Shown: positions 37,605 through 45,028, numbered from the stretch's first letter. The stretch is DNA of 64,000 nucleotides from Lachnospiraceae bacterium (GCA_009911035.1 QXWO01000003.1:33470-97469); one strand, 5' to 3'. Translations and numbers: made by a program. The notes: generated by a model from the letters alone, not told the origin.

Positions 37605-37835
37605 TTATGACAGTTGGGATTTCCTTCCCCGTTTCTTTTCTTCCTGCGGCTCCTCCTGCCTCTTCGTGTACCCGATTTTCGCTATCACTTCATCAAGCGT
37701 CAGATACCCGACTTCATCAGACATTGAGCCGTTTTCCTTGTCAATGACAACTTCTTTCTTCTCCGTGATTTCAACAGGAAATGCCCTGCCCCCGGATATA
37801 AGGTAGGGCATACCGTCCTGTATGATGAACCTCAT
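37605..37835 (-). CDS. Small head-region protein, 76 aa
   Basis: MRFIIQDGMPYLISGGRAFP, beta strands, then a charged KKRGRKSQLS tail. Its start shares a base with the capsid stop. Possibly a head-tail or decoration component. Unassigned. Confidence 0.6.
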   Translation of the reverse strand: MRFIIQDGMPYLISGGRAFPVEITEKKEVVIDKENGSMSDEVGYLTLDEVIAKIGYTKRQEEPQEEKKRGRKSQLS

Positions 37836-38851
37836 TAGCCGTTGGAGATAATCTGCCCGATTTTGATGTTCTTCTCATTGAACGCCAACGTCCAGTTGTC
37901 AGGTGTTCCAAGTTCCTCTTTGGTCGGGGATTCGTTTGCAATGTTCTTCACATTGAGGTCGAAGCCGTTCGGGTGCAGTACGCGCCCCTCTTTGGTATAC
38001 AGCTTTTCGATACCGGCGCGGCTCTCCGGGTCGTAATCGGTATAATACGGCTCGTTGTAATTCGTTTTCCGTGCGGTCAGAAGTGCGCCCCTGCCGACAA
38101 TCAGCGTCTTGTACTTCGGAACGTCCCCAGTTGCGTCCACCGTAAATCGGTCAGAGGTTACAACCACAAGGCCGTTGATTGTAGGAAGATTGACTTCCTG
38201 CGTCAGCCCGTTCGCATTGTTATACTTAGCGTACTCCACAAGACCCAACGCCTGATACCGGGTAAGGATATAAGAGTTCATAATAGCAAGTCCGAAGCCG
38301 TTCGCCATATCCCCCAGGGCTTTCTGCTGTGCGTAAATCATAGTGGTTTCATCAATCTTGTTTGCGTCTGCCACCGTGCCGCCAGTAGCAGAAATATCCA
38401 TCACATGATTTTTCATATCATCAAGGCTCATAATCGCCCCAACAATGTTCATCAGCTCCGCTTCCCACACCTGCTGATAGTAGTTGTTGACGCTGTTTGC
38501 GATATGCTGTAACGGGTCTGCGCCGGTCAGCTCCTTTGTGAAGTCCTGCGCTTTCCACGCCATCATGCGCTGGATCAACATAGCGGTCTGCTTCCCTCCG
38601 GCAATCTCTTTCGGTACGTTGTCGGTCATACCGTCATTGTTATAAGGCTCGTAGTCCTTAATATCCATAGCCTTGTAAAAAGGTAAGGTTGCCACGTTAC
38701 CTTCCGAACCGATAAGGTTCATAATCGTTGCGTCCTCCTGCAAAATGCCGGACGCGATAATTGCATTGCTCCATGTCGGCTGTTCTGCCATGTAATCCGC
38801 AAATACTTCCGGGTCAAAGACAAAACCGCCAAATGTTCCTGTTCTTGGCAT
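37835..38851 (-). CDS. Major capsid protein
   Basis: 338 residues with HK97-like layout: an N-terminal arm (FDPEVFADYMAEQPTWSNA), a long-helix region, and a beta-rich C-terminal part ending NIKIGQIISNG. It directly follows the scaffold gene, and its size and position are those of the shell subunit. Confidence 0.9.
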   Translation of the reverse strand: MPRTGTFGGFVFDPEVFADYMAEQPTWSNAIIASGILQEDATIMNLIGSEGNVATLPFYKAMDIKDYEPYNNDGMTDNVPKEIAGGKQTAMLIQRMMAWKAQDFTKELTGADPLQHIANSVNNYYQQVWEAELMNIVGAIMSLDDMKNHVMDISATGGTVADANKIDETTMIYAQQKALGDMANGFGLAIMNSYILTRYQALGLVEYAKYNNANGLTQEVNLPTINGLVVVTSDRFTVDATGDVPKYKTLIVGRGALLTARKTNYNEPYYTDYDPESRAGIEKLYTKEGRVLHPNGFDLNVKNIANESPTKEELGTPDNWTLAFNEKNIKIGQIISNG

Positions 38852-38853
38852 TG

Positions 38854-39477
38854 TTATTCTCCTTTTCTCATTCTTTCATATGCCGCAGGGTCGGACGCTT
38901 TCAGCTTCATGCGCTCGTCAAGGCTCATAGCCTTAAACTTCTCGGAAGTGGTCGGCTGCGCCGCGCCTTTGAGTGGCCCCGTGAACGGTTTCGCCCGTCC
39001 TGCTTCAAGCTGCTCCTGCTTCTCGTCAACAAAAGCGGAAGCGTCTTTCTCTTTCATCTGCGCAATTAAATCAGAAAGACCTAAGATTTTTCCGTCACTT
39101 ACTTTAAGTCCGGCTCCTCTGATTCTTGCCATGATTGCTTCTTTTGCCGCTTCGGAAGTGAACTTATAGCCGCCGATCTCCTCTTTCAGAGCGTCTTCAA
39201 AATCACGCTGCGCCAGCTTGTCCGCATAGTCCTTTTCAATGTCCTTTGCTTTCTGCTGCCATGCTGCAAGCTCCGCCTGCATAGTTTCCACGTCAACACC
39301 GTCAAATTTTTTAAGCGTTTCTTCAGCGGTGTCCGCCCGCTCTTTTTCCTTGTCACGATCAGTGGTCAGTTTCTCGTTTTCCTTCTGCAATTTGGAAACG
39401 TCCTTCCCATACTGCGCCATTACCTTTTCGGACTGTTCGTCTGTCAGCCCCCAAGCCTTTAATTCATCTGTTTTCAT
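38854..39477 (-). CDS. Capsid scaffold protein (gp20-type)
   Basis: 207 residues, highly charged and mostly coiled coil (residues ~20-90), with a basic C-terminal segment. It starts MKTDELKAWGLTDEQ, typical of GP20-type scaffolds. It shapes the procapsid and is lost on maturation. Ribosome site GGAGGGATAAC. Confidence 0.88.
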   Translation of the reverse strand: MKTDELKAWGLTDEQSEKVMAQYGKDVSKLQKENEKLTTDRDKEKERADTAEETLKKFDGVDVETMQAELAAWQQKAKDIEKDYADKLAQRDFEDALKEEIGGYKFTSEAAKEAIMARIRGAGLKVSDGKILGLSDLIAQMKEKDASAFVDEKQEQLEAGRAKPFTGPLKGAAQPTTSEKFKAMSLDERMKLKASDPAAYERMRKGE

Positions 39478-39564
39478 GTTATCCCTCCGTTATTAGGTTA
39501 TTTATAGGTGTGTAACCGTCCACCAACGGTTTGCCATTTTGTAGGACTTGGCTTGTCCAAAACT

Positions 39565-39660
39565 GAAGCGGCTGGAATTGAACCGCCATCATATCCAGAC
39601 CAGCCCCTTACTGACGGATGCACCCTCTTGAAAGGAGGGTCAGGAAATGTATCGAAAATT
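39565..39660 (-). ncRNA. Structured, tRNA-like RNA element before the scaffold gene
   Basis: Minus-strand RNA would form CTGAC/GTCAG enclosing CCCTC/GAGGG, followed by GGCTGG...CCAGCC. It contains GGTTCAATTCC, the T-arm-type sequence also seen in the elements at 41405-41495 and 41563-41630. It does not fold as a proper tRNA. Confidence 0.35.
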
Positions 39661-39670
39661 AGATAATGTC

Positions 39671-39711
39671 AAAAAAATGCCAGCAAACACGATTTCACGT
39701 ATCTACTGGCA
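39671..39711 (-). terminator. Terminator after the Gp37/Gp68-like gene
   Basis: TGCCAG...CTGGCA stem followed by seven T on the minus strand, 26 bases after the stop. Shares several blocks with the hairpin at 30094-30134. Confidence 0.85.
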
Positions 39712-39736
39712 CTGAAACTTTGTTACTGGCACTAAA

Positions 39737-40480
39737 CTATTTATTTTTAATTAATTCCTTTGGAAACTCTTGTATCAGCGGTTCTCCCCATATGTCCGCA
39801 AGGCTTGATTTCATAAAGACAGGGATGCTTTTCTTTTTGCACGATTCCACAATTTCTTCAACCCACTCTCTTTTAGGTATAACCTTATCTTTCCTGCGTC
39901 CTGTTTCTGCTCCTATAATTATCCATTTTGAAAGCGTTGTGCAGATATTATCAAGAAGCGGCTCCATGCTGATAAATATGTTATATTCATCATTCCACCA
40001 CCCTTTTGCTTCGTGCTCCTGCCCTGTATATGAATATCCATACCACATATTTTTTCTCTTTGGCAAAATACCTTTTTTTGCCAAATCTGCATATCTCCAA
40101 GGATTCTTTGTCAAGAATATGTAGTTGTGCTGCGGTGCTTTTTCGCAAGCCTTAAACACTTCCTCAATCCAACTATCCGGCACCCACTTCCCAAACAAAT
40201 CAGCCATAGAGCAGACAAATATGTTTCTGCCTTTCTTTCCCTCATACTCATTCAAACGGTATTTGTGCAAAGTAGGCGAAAAATCATATGGATACGGTAA
40301 CTTTCTTCCGGTTTCAGAATCTTCCCAAGGATGAATCACCACCGACACCTTATCGTCAGGTGTTGCGTGACAGCCAAACCTGTTCGCAATTCCTCTCGCA
40401 TAGCAGTATTCACACCCATGCAAACAGCCAGTAACAGGATTCCATGTCGAATCACACCAATCAATCTTTGTTTTGTTCAT
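39737..40480 (-). CDS. Phage Gp37/Gp68 family protein (DUF5131)
   Basis: 247 residues. Starts MNKTKIDWCDSTWNPVTG and continues with CLHGCEYCYARGIANRF, whose three Cys (CxxxCxxC) suggest a radical-SAM-type iron-sulfur site. The rest matches the family (VCSMADLFG, FLTKNP, IIGAETG). No biochemical role is established. ATG at 40480 with GGAGGG upstream. It forms a cassette with two upstream genes, bounded by a late-type promoter and a strong terminator. Confidence 0.85.
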   Translation of the reverse strand: MNKTKIDWCDSTWNPVTGCLHGCEYCYARGIANRFGCHATPDDKVSVVIHPWEDSETGRKLPYPYDFSPTLHKYRLNEYEGKKGRNIFVCSMADLFGKWVPDSWIEEVFKACEKAPQHNYIFLTKNPWRYADLAKKGILPKRKNMWYGYSYTGQEHEAKGWWNDEYNIFISMEPLLDNICTTLSKWIIIGAETGRRKDKVIPKREWVEEIVESCKKKSIPVFMKSSLADIWGEPLIQEFPKELIKNK

Positions 40481-40504
40481 GTAAATTCCCTCCACAAATT
40501 TTAT

Positions 40505-40666
40505 TTATTTTATATTTTCTGTCTTTCCCTCTTTAATATCCACCACGCTCTCCCTCTTGCACTTCGGGCAGAACACAATGAGGTTTTTCGCCTCCGTGTC
40601 CGGTCTGATTTTCGTGCGTGTTTTTCCTCCGCAGATGGGGCAGAGTACCCATTGGTATTGTGTCAT
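40505..40666 (-). CDS. Cysteine-rich KTR-type zinc-ribbon protein, 53 aa
   Basis: MTQYQWVLCPICGGKTRTKI, then FCPKCKRE: two CxxC pairs plus the KTR motif after the first. This is the cysteine-rich KTR domain seen in many mobile elements. Overlaps the upstream gene by four bases. Confidence 0.8.
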   Translation of the reverse strand: MTQYQWVLCPICGGKTRTKIRPDTEAKNLIVFCPKCKRESVVDIKEGKTENIK

Positions 40667-41010
40667 GGTTGTTCTCCTACTTTCGTTTCAGAAATCCTTT
40701 TTGCTAATTCCGCACAAATTTCATCTACAGAAGAAAATTTATCTCTTAAATCCTGCGTTGGAATATCTAACTCTTTCCCCAACTCGTATATAACATCTAA
40801 TACACCGTCTGTATAAGTCGGTTCTTCATTCTTCTCATAATTGGAACACTCAAAAATTCCATCCGCAATATCAAGACCTTTCCGAACTCCTTCATAGTAT
40901 TTCTGCGTCTTAGCCATTTCAAGCCTTTCTAGCTCGTCTTGATATTTTCTGCTCCATTCAATACACTCTAAGGCCTTGTCCGTATCAACATTCTTTGCTT
41001 TGTAACCCAT
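40663..41010 (-). CDS. Hypothetical protein, 115 aa
   Basis: Helical, acidic: starts MGYKAKNVDTDKALECIEWS. The end contains DLRDKFSSVDEICAELAKRI. First gene of the Gp37/Gp68 cassette, directly downstream of the promoter element at 41051-41088. Not recognised. Confidence 0.6.
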   Translation of the reverse strand: MGYKAKNVDTDKALECIEWSRKYQDELERLEMAKTQKYYEGVRKGLDIADGIFECSNYEKNEEPTYTDGVLDVIYELGKELDIPTQDLRDKFSSVDEICAELAKRISETKVGEQP

Positions 41011-41050
41011 TTTCCTATTCCTCCCATTTCCTAATGCCTTTTATGCTTAT

Positions 41051-41088
41051 ATTGTACCGTAGTTTGGCGGGGTAGTTGTACCAAGTTA
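41051..41088 (-). promoter_or_regulatory. Phage late-type promoter element, site 3
   Basis: TTTAACTTGGTACAA, 22 nt after TTGGTA, then TACAAT. It is 41 bases upstream of the 115-aa gene and starts just after the stop region of the 61-aa gene. Confidence 0.75.
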
Positions 41089-41092
41089 AAGG

Positions 41093-41278
41093 CTAAAATC
41101 CAGTATTCATACAGTTGTCAACAGCCGTTTTCAATTCGTTTCCATTGACCGTATATCTCTTTCCATCAATTTCCAATTCGACAAACCGATTTATATTCCA
41201 GTGACTATGTACTTTCAGGCTTTCTTTTCTCGGTTCTGAATAATCCTCGATTTGACATGTTACTTTTACAAGTGCCAT
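41093..41278 (-). CDS. Hypothetical protein, 61 aa
   Basis: MALVKVTCQIEDYSEPRKES, predicted mostly strands. Good ribosome site GGAGGGATTTT. It follows the tRNA-like RNAs in the same transcript. Unknown role. Confidence 0.6.
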   Translation of the reverse strand: MALVKVTCQIEDYSEPRKESLKVHSHWNINRFVELEIDGKRYTVNGNELKTAVDNCMNTGF

Positions 41279-41309
41279 AAAATCCCTCCATATCCTCCTT
41301 TTTGCGGTT

Positions 41310-41375
41310 TCCGACAGGGGAAAACTCCCCTATCAGAACCACACTTGTTTTACTACCATTTTTGTACGTGTGGTT
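41310..41375 (-). promoter_or_regulatory. Two hairpins in the leader of the 61-aa gene
   Basis: AACCACAC/GTGTGGTT closes a large loop at 41337-41374, and GATAGGGGA/CCCCTGTC lies at 41311-41336. Neither has a T-run. They may separate the tRNA-like RNA from the coding part or guide processing. Confidence 0.45.
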
Positions 41376-41404
41376 TCAAAACAAGAAAAAGTCAACGCCA
41401 CGCA

Positions 41405-41495
41405 TGGCAAGAGCAGGAATTGAACCTGCGTTTTGTTCAAATACTGAACCCAACATGCCTGATTGCTCCACGTTCGGAGTCAGGGCTATCTTGCC
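41405..41495 (-). tRNA. tRNA-like gene with perfect acceptor and T arms, irregular core
   Basis: Ends pair perfectly over 7 bp (GGCAAGA with TCTTGCC) and the T arm is canonical (GCAGG TTCAATT CCTGC). Total length 91 nt would suit a class II tRNA, and a GTTCA/TGAAC hairpin could be the long variable arm. But the D region is enlarged (CTCC/GGAG hairpin inside) and the candidate anticodon loop (CAGGCAT) lacks U33. No CCA is encoded. Either a degenerate phage tRNA or a tRNA mimic. The opposite strand gives the familiar false ARAGIEP protein. Confidence 0.45.
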
Positions 41496-41562
41496 TTTGT
41501 CCATTTTCTGTCTGCAAGGACTGTACAGGGTTTACTGTTACAGAGGAGTATCTGCCGGAGCT

Positions 41563-41630
41563 ACCGACTTGCGGAATTGAACCGCCCGCCCAAGCTATAA
41601 GGACTAGAACACTGTGTTTCTCTTGTCGGC
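41563..41630 (-). ncRNA. Second tRNA-like element, compact
   Basis: GCCGACA and AGTCGGT pair at six of seven positions, and GCGG TTCAATT CCGC forms a T-like arm. A candidate D stem (AGAA/TTCT) and weak anticodon stem fit only about 68 nt. Probably a decayed tRNA or tRNA-like structure. Confidence 0.35.
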
Positions 41631-41709
41631 CTAAATGCAAGTTCAGAGAGCAGTTTCTGTTTGCCATTCCGCGAATCGGTATCCGCACAGCCTCATCCCT
41701 TGCAATAAT

Positions 41710-41747
41710 ATGGTAACATAGATTTTCAAATTATTTGTACCAACTTA
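41710..41747 (-). promoter_or_regulatory. Phage late-type promoter element, site 4
   Basis: TTTAAGTTGGTACAA, then TGTTACCAT at the constant spacing. It points into the tRNA-like RNA region, so its first product is probably non-coding. Confidence 0.7.
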
Positions 41748-41763
41748 AAGCAAAAGAGCGGCA

Positions 41764-41964
41764 TCACTGCCGCCCCTTGTCGTGGGAGATTTTTTCACTT
41801 ATTGCCGCCTTAATAAATCCGTTAATGCTCATATCAGCAGACTTTGCCGCCGCTGATAATCGCTCATACTCTTCTTTCTTCAAATCAAGCGGAACACGCT
41901 TTAACTTTTCCTTTGCATATTTCAGACTTGCTTTTTTCTGCGACTCTGTGTATTTTTCTGCCAT
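41764..41964 (-). CDS. Ribbon-helix-helix regulator, 66 aa
   Basis: A basic N-terminal part (ESQKKASLKYAKEKLKR) precedes the strand VPLDLKKE and two helices (YERLSAAAKSADM, SINGFIKAAISEKI). This is the Arc/MetJ layout of DNA-binding proteins and antitoxins. It is divergent from two plus-strand genes, and three GTACGTATATAT repeats lie between the promoters, so it likely represses both sides. Confidence 0.8.
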   Translation of the reverse strand: MAEKYTESQKKASLKYAKEKLKRVPLDLKKEEYERLSAAAKSADMSINGFIKAAISEKISHDKGRQ

Positions 41965-42001
41965 TCCATCACCTCATAGGTATGATAGCATTTATTCCAA
42001 T

Positions 42002-42079
42002 GTACGTATATATACATTTTTACCAAATCCGTACGTATATATTTGTGAATTTAGCATATTGATACACGTACGTATATAT
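42002..42079. promoter_or_regulatory. Three direct GTACGTATATAT operator-like repeats
   Basis: Copies start at 42002, 42031 and 42068. The third lies inside the spacer of the plus-strand promoter (42059-42087), and the first lies upstream of the RHH gene's extended -10 (TGCTATCAT at about 41984-41992). Probably bound by the RHH protein. Confidence 0.7.
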
Positions 42080-42087
42080 GCTATGAT
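42059..42087 (+). promoter_or_regulatory. Sigma-A-type promoter of the plus-strand island
   Basis: TTGATA, 17 nt, TATGAT, about 30 bases upstream of the 75-aa gene. The spacer contains an operator-like repeat. Confidence 0.75.
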
Positions 42088-42118
42088 AGTATCATCAAAG
42101 GAACGGAGGATATGGAAA

Positions 42119-42346
42119 ATGAGAGATAAAAACACATTTAAGTCATTTACTTGCAGTGACGGAACTGTAAAATCTTTCTGCATTATGGCGGACGGCAGTG
42201 TATCAGAAGATATTCATTTTGGAAATTACACAAAATGGAATGTGTATCTCGGAAATATAGATGATAGAAAATGCGAGCATTCACTTCCACCATATCATCA
42301 GTATTGTTTTGAGAGCGGAGAACATTATTTGGCCGGAAGGCATTAA
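42119..42346 (+). CDS. Hypothetical protein, 75 aa, on the opposite strand to late genes
   Basis: MRDKNTFKSFTCSDGTVKSF; ends HQYCFESGEHYLAGRH. GGAGG nine bases upstream. It and the next gene are oriented against the late operon and controlled by an RHH-type switch, so they are likely lysogenic or accessory genes. Not recognised. Confidence 0.6.
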   Translation: MRDKNTFKSFTCSDGTVKSFCIMADGSVSEDIHFGNYTKWNVYLGNIDDRKCEHSLPPYHQYCFESGEHYLAGRH

Positions 42347-42394
42347 CCACACCACCCACCCGGCGGGGTTGCGCCGGGAGAAAGAAGGGAAAAT

Positions 42395-42589
42395 ATGAAC
42401 GCAATCGAAAAATTAAGAAAAGAAGGATATCCTTACAAAATCAAAGGAAATGGCGGATATACCGCAGTATTATATGGAATACAGCCGCTTCTTGACGGAG
42501 AGTATGAAGCTATCTACCGTTATCCGGGCGGTGAGTGCGTACACCATATATCTGAAATTAAAGCATACTTTGAAGTTATTGAACAGTAA
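42395..42589 (+). CDS. Hypothetical protein, 64 aa
   Basis: MNAIEKLRKEGYPYKIKGNG with a YRYPGGECVHHISEIKAYF C-terminal part; small alpha/beta protein. AAGGGAAAAT ribosome site. A CCCGGCG/CGCCGGG hairpin precedes it at about 42358-42380. It is followed by a strong terminator. Unknown role. Confidence 0.65.
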   Translation: MNAIEKLRKEGYPYKIKGNGGYTAVLYGIQPLLDGEYEAIYRYPGGECVHHISEIKAYFEVIEQ

Positions 42590-42595
42590 AGAACA

Positions 42596-42627
42596 GGCGG
42601 CAGGATAACACCTACCGCCCTTTTTCT
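42596..42627 (+). terminator. Terminator of the plus-strand island
   Basis: GGCGGCAGG pairs with CCTACCGCC (one mismatch), followed by CTTTTTCTT. Confidence 0.85.
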
Positions 42628-43175
42628 TATCGTCTAAGTTTGTCATAAAGATTCTTGACATGTTTGAATATAATATCCCTTTCGTCCACGCAATCACAAT
42701 CTCTGTCAATCTGCACCACCATATCACATACATTTACGACAAGTCTTTCAAGAGAATCCAGCATACGCTCCTTATCCCCTCCGTCACGGCTGTTACTGTA
42801 CTGCCGCTTATCCTCTTTGTACCTGTCCATGTCGGTATCATCACCGGACAGACGGGAGTAGTTCGGTCGGTGCATATATTCCCCTGTACGCTGATTGCGT
42901 CCTCTGCGGTATGAATTGCCGTTGTCGTAGTTATCACGGGAATACCCACGGTCACGGCTGTTACCGCCGCCATAACCGCTCTCACGGCTGTAATCTTCCA
43001 TATCCCGGCTGTAACCGTCCCTGGAATAACCGCCGCCCTCTTCCATCATGTTGATTTTGTCCACGCCCTTCACAATCTCCACAAGCTTGTAAGCATTGTC
43101 AATGTTGGACTGGGATAAGCCTTTTTCCTCAATCGCTTTTAACTCTTTTTCTGCGTTTTCTCTCAATTTATGCAT
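42627..43175 (-). CDS. Phage protein with YSRD-rich disordered middle, 182 aa
   Basis: Helical N-terminus (residues 1-45) and helical C-terminus (~135-182) flank a low-complexity centre with repeated YSRD/YSRE and RGRN segments rich in G, Y, R, S and D. The terminal parts look folded; the centre resembles phase-separating or RNA-binding linkers. It lies between capsid-associated genes and may be a head component. Not recognised. Confidence 0.65.
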   Translation of the reverse strand: MHKLRENAEKELKAIEEKGLSQSNIDNAYKLVEIVKGVDKINMMEEGGGYSRDGYSRDMEDYSRESGYGGGNSRDRGYSRDNYDNGNSYRRGRNQRTGEYMHRPNYSRLSGDDTDMDRYKEDKRQYSNSRDGGDKERMLDSLERLVVNVCDMVVQIDRDCDCVDERDIIFKHVKNLYDKLRR

Positions 43176-43178
43176 AGC

Positions 43179-43601
43179 TTAACCCTCCCTTACTGCAATC
43201 AGGTTAGCGTTCTGTACCTGAATCGCCTGTGTGGACGTATTCTCGACTGCCACGGTTGCACAGCACCCTCTTGGAACGTCTATGTACGCCTGCGCGGACA
43301 CGTTGAAGAAGTTTTCCACTGCCGCCGGGGTTACAATCATACGGGTAGACTGCAAAGGCTCGCCGTCAACCGCAATCGCCACGGAAATAGCTTCTACCGT
43401 GCCGCCTGTCGGAATCTGGATATTTCCTGAAAAGCTGACAAGGAATCTTGCCTTGCAGTTATTGGTAAGTCCTCTCAATTTTACAATGCCGCTACCCTCC
43501 CTGTGCTGTATGCAGTTTGAACCGCACACCGGGGTTTCGGTTAATACAACATTCTGCCCTGCGTCTACGGTCTGCAAGGCAATTCCAGTATATTCTGCCA
43601 T
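43179..43601 (-). CDS. Putative head decoration/fibre protein, beta-rich, 140 aa
   Basis: MAEYTGIALQTVDAGQNVVL, then alternating strands and a CCATVAVENTS end. It has the feel of C1q/TNF-like surface domains found in phage decoration or head fibres. ATG at 43601 after GGAGGAAAATAAC. The terminator just upstream separates it from the 112-aa gene. Confidence 0.55.
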   Translation of the reverse strand: MAEYTGIALQTVDAGQNVVLTETPVCGSNCIQHREGSGIVKLRGLTNNCKARFLVSFSGNIQIPTGGTVEAISVAIAVDGEPLQSTRMIVTPAAVENFFNVSAQAYIDVPRGCCATVAVENTSTQAIQVQNANLIAVREG

Positions 43602-43611
43602 GTTATTTTCC

Positions 43612-43651
43612 TCCAAATAAAAAACTACCAACTGTTTATAGCTGATAGTTT
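43612..43651 (-). terminator. Terminator before the 140-aa gene
   Basis: AAACTATC...GGTAGTTT stem followed by TTTATTTG. Similar to the terminator at 30225-30262. It directly follows the 112-aa gene. Confidence 0.7.
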
Positions 43652-43659
43652 CTAAGTTC

Positions 43660-43998
43660 CTACTTTTTATTTTTTATTCTTTCGCCTTGCAGTATGGACA
43701 TTTTCAGTTTTTCGTCTTTTATAATAACCGCCTGCCCCTTTTCAATATATGGCACTCCGATTATTTTCCAAAAACCGCCTTCTTTGTTTGCCGCCGTTTG
43801 CAATTCCTCTTGTTCATCAGAATTACAGATAATAACCGTTGTCAGCTTATCTTTCATTCTGTTAATTTCATCAATTAAATTTACTTCCTTTGGTTTTGTA
43901 CTACATGAAGAAAACATAGGGAGAAAAGAATTGTTCATTTCTTCATCTATGACTTTTCTCATATATTCCGCAACATTATTTACATTATCCATCTCCAT
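43660..43998 (-). CDS. Hypothetical protein, 112 aa
   Basis: MEMDNVNNVAEYMRKVIDEE; mixed alpha/beta with VIICNSDEQEEL and GVPYIEKGQAVIIKDE. A monocistronic cassette: late-type promoter 24 bases upstream, terminator right after. Probably an inserted accessory gene. Not recognised. Confidence 0.6.
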   Translation of the reverse strand: MEMDNVNNVAEYMRKVIDEEMNNSFLPMFSSCSTKPKEVNLIDEINRMKDKLTTVIICNSDEQEELQTAANKEGGFWKIIGVPYIEKGQAVIIKDEKLKMSILQGERIKNKK

Positions 43999-44021
43999 AT
44001 CCTCCTATTATTGTTTATTTT

Positions 44022-44059
44022 ATTATCTCATATTTTTGATATGGAGTTGTACCAAGTTG
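44022..44059 (-). promoter_or_regulatory. Phage late-type promoter element, site 5
   Basis: TTCAACTTGGTACAA, then TGAGATAAT at the constant spacing. The transcript would start about 15 bases before AGGAGG of the 112-aa gene. Confidence 0.75.
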
Positions 44060-44212
44060 AAGAAACCCACAAACCATCAGCTATATTCAGTTGTCAATGT
44101 CCAGTTAATCGCAAAAGGACAGAATCAATGTTCTGCCCTCCCACGTTGTAATAACGGCTCATGCCGAACATTTCCGATGTTTCACGGAAAAGATACTTTT
44201 CTTTTCAGTTTT

Positions 44213-45028
44213 TTAGCAGTTGCCACACTGACCGCAGCCATTATTCCAACCGCCGCCGTTGAACTGTCCGCAGCAGTTTGTCGGGAAAGTTACCTGCGCC
44301 GGGGGCTGTACGACATATGCCGGAATCGGACAGTCTGCGCCAAGCCTGCGGATAAGCTCCGCCGTCTGCGCCTGCTGATTGGCTGTAATAAAAGCGTTCT
44401 GCGCTGTCTGGCTTGCCTGGAATGAAAGTTTCTGGTTTTCCAGTTCAAGCGCATGAATACGCTCTGCCTGCCGGTTCGCTTCCATTTGGTCAAGTCTTGC
44501 AATTACCCTATCCGTGTCGTTGTGGGTAGACTGGATAATGTCGCAGGTGTTCTTTGCGCCAGAATACATCAGGTCTTTAATGTCCCCGCGAACATCACAG
44601 CAACACTGCTGCGCATTGAACATCATGGTTGTAAGCTGCTGCATAAGAGCCGCCTGTCCGTTACACCGTGACAATTCAGCCTGTGCAAATCCCTGCATTA
44701 CAGTAGTACCAAGGTTATTTACTGCTCCAGTAACTGCATAAGTGCTGTCACAAATGCCGTTGCTGATACCGTCCAGCTTAGAGATGATAGACTGCGTGTC
44801 AAACCCTCTCTGCAGGTCTGCCTGTGTCGCAAATCCCATCATTGCGCCGCCAGCACCATTACCGCCGAAGCCACCGCCCCAGCCGCCGAAGCCACCCCAG
44901 CCGAACATGGAGAACAGGAAGAAAAGCGCAAGCATTCCCATCCAGTCTCCACCCCAGCCGCAATTGTTGTTTCCGTTGTTGCCGCTTAACAGAGCAACAT
45001 CAGAAGCTGATAATCCGTCCGAATTCAT
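44213..45028 (-). CDS. Gly/Trp-rich phage protein with coiled coil and Cys-rich tail
   Basis: 271 residues. N-terminus (20-65) is a hydrophobic, G/W/F-rich segment containing GGFGGWGGGFGG. A helical region rich in Q, A and N follows (~70-215), and the tail is CCGQFNGGGWNNGCGQCGNC. Similar proteins are common near capsid genes of gut phages, but their function is unknown. Possibly a virion or membrane component. The 150 bases after the gene hold only small hairpins. Confidence 0.65.
   Translation of the reverse strand: MNSDGLSASDVALLSGNNGNNNCGWGGDWMGMLALFFLFSMFGWGGFGGWGGGFGGNGAGGAMMGFATQADLQRGFDTQSIISKLDGISNGICDSTYAVTGAVNNLGTTVMQGFAQAELSRCNGQAALMQQLTTMMFNAQQCCCDVRGDIKDLMYSGAKNTCDIIQSTHNDTDRVIARLDQMEANRQAERIHALELENQKLSFQASQTAQNAFITANQQAQTAELIRRLGADCPIPAYVVQPPAQVTFPTNCCGQFNGGGWNNGCGQCGNC

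Noticed and set aside
41302-41716. Plus-strand frames beginning ARAGIEP and similar
   Set aside because: This peptide is the usual false translation of the strand opposite a tRNA; the region is better read as tRNA-like RNA on the minus strand.
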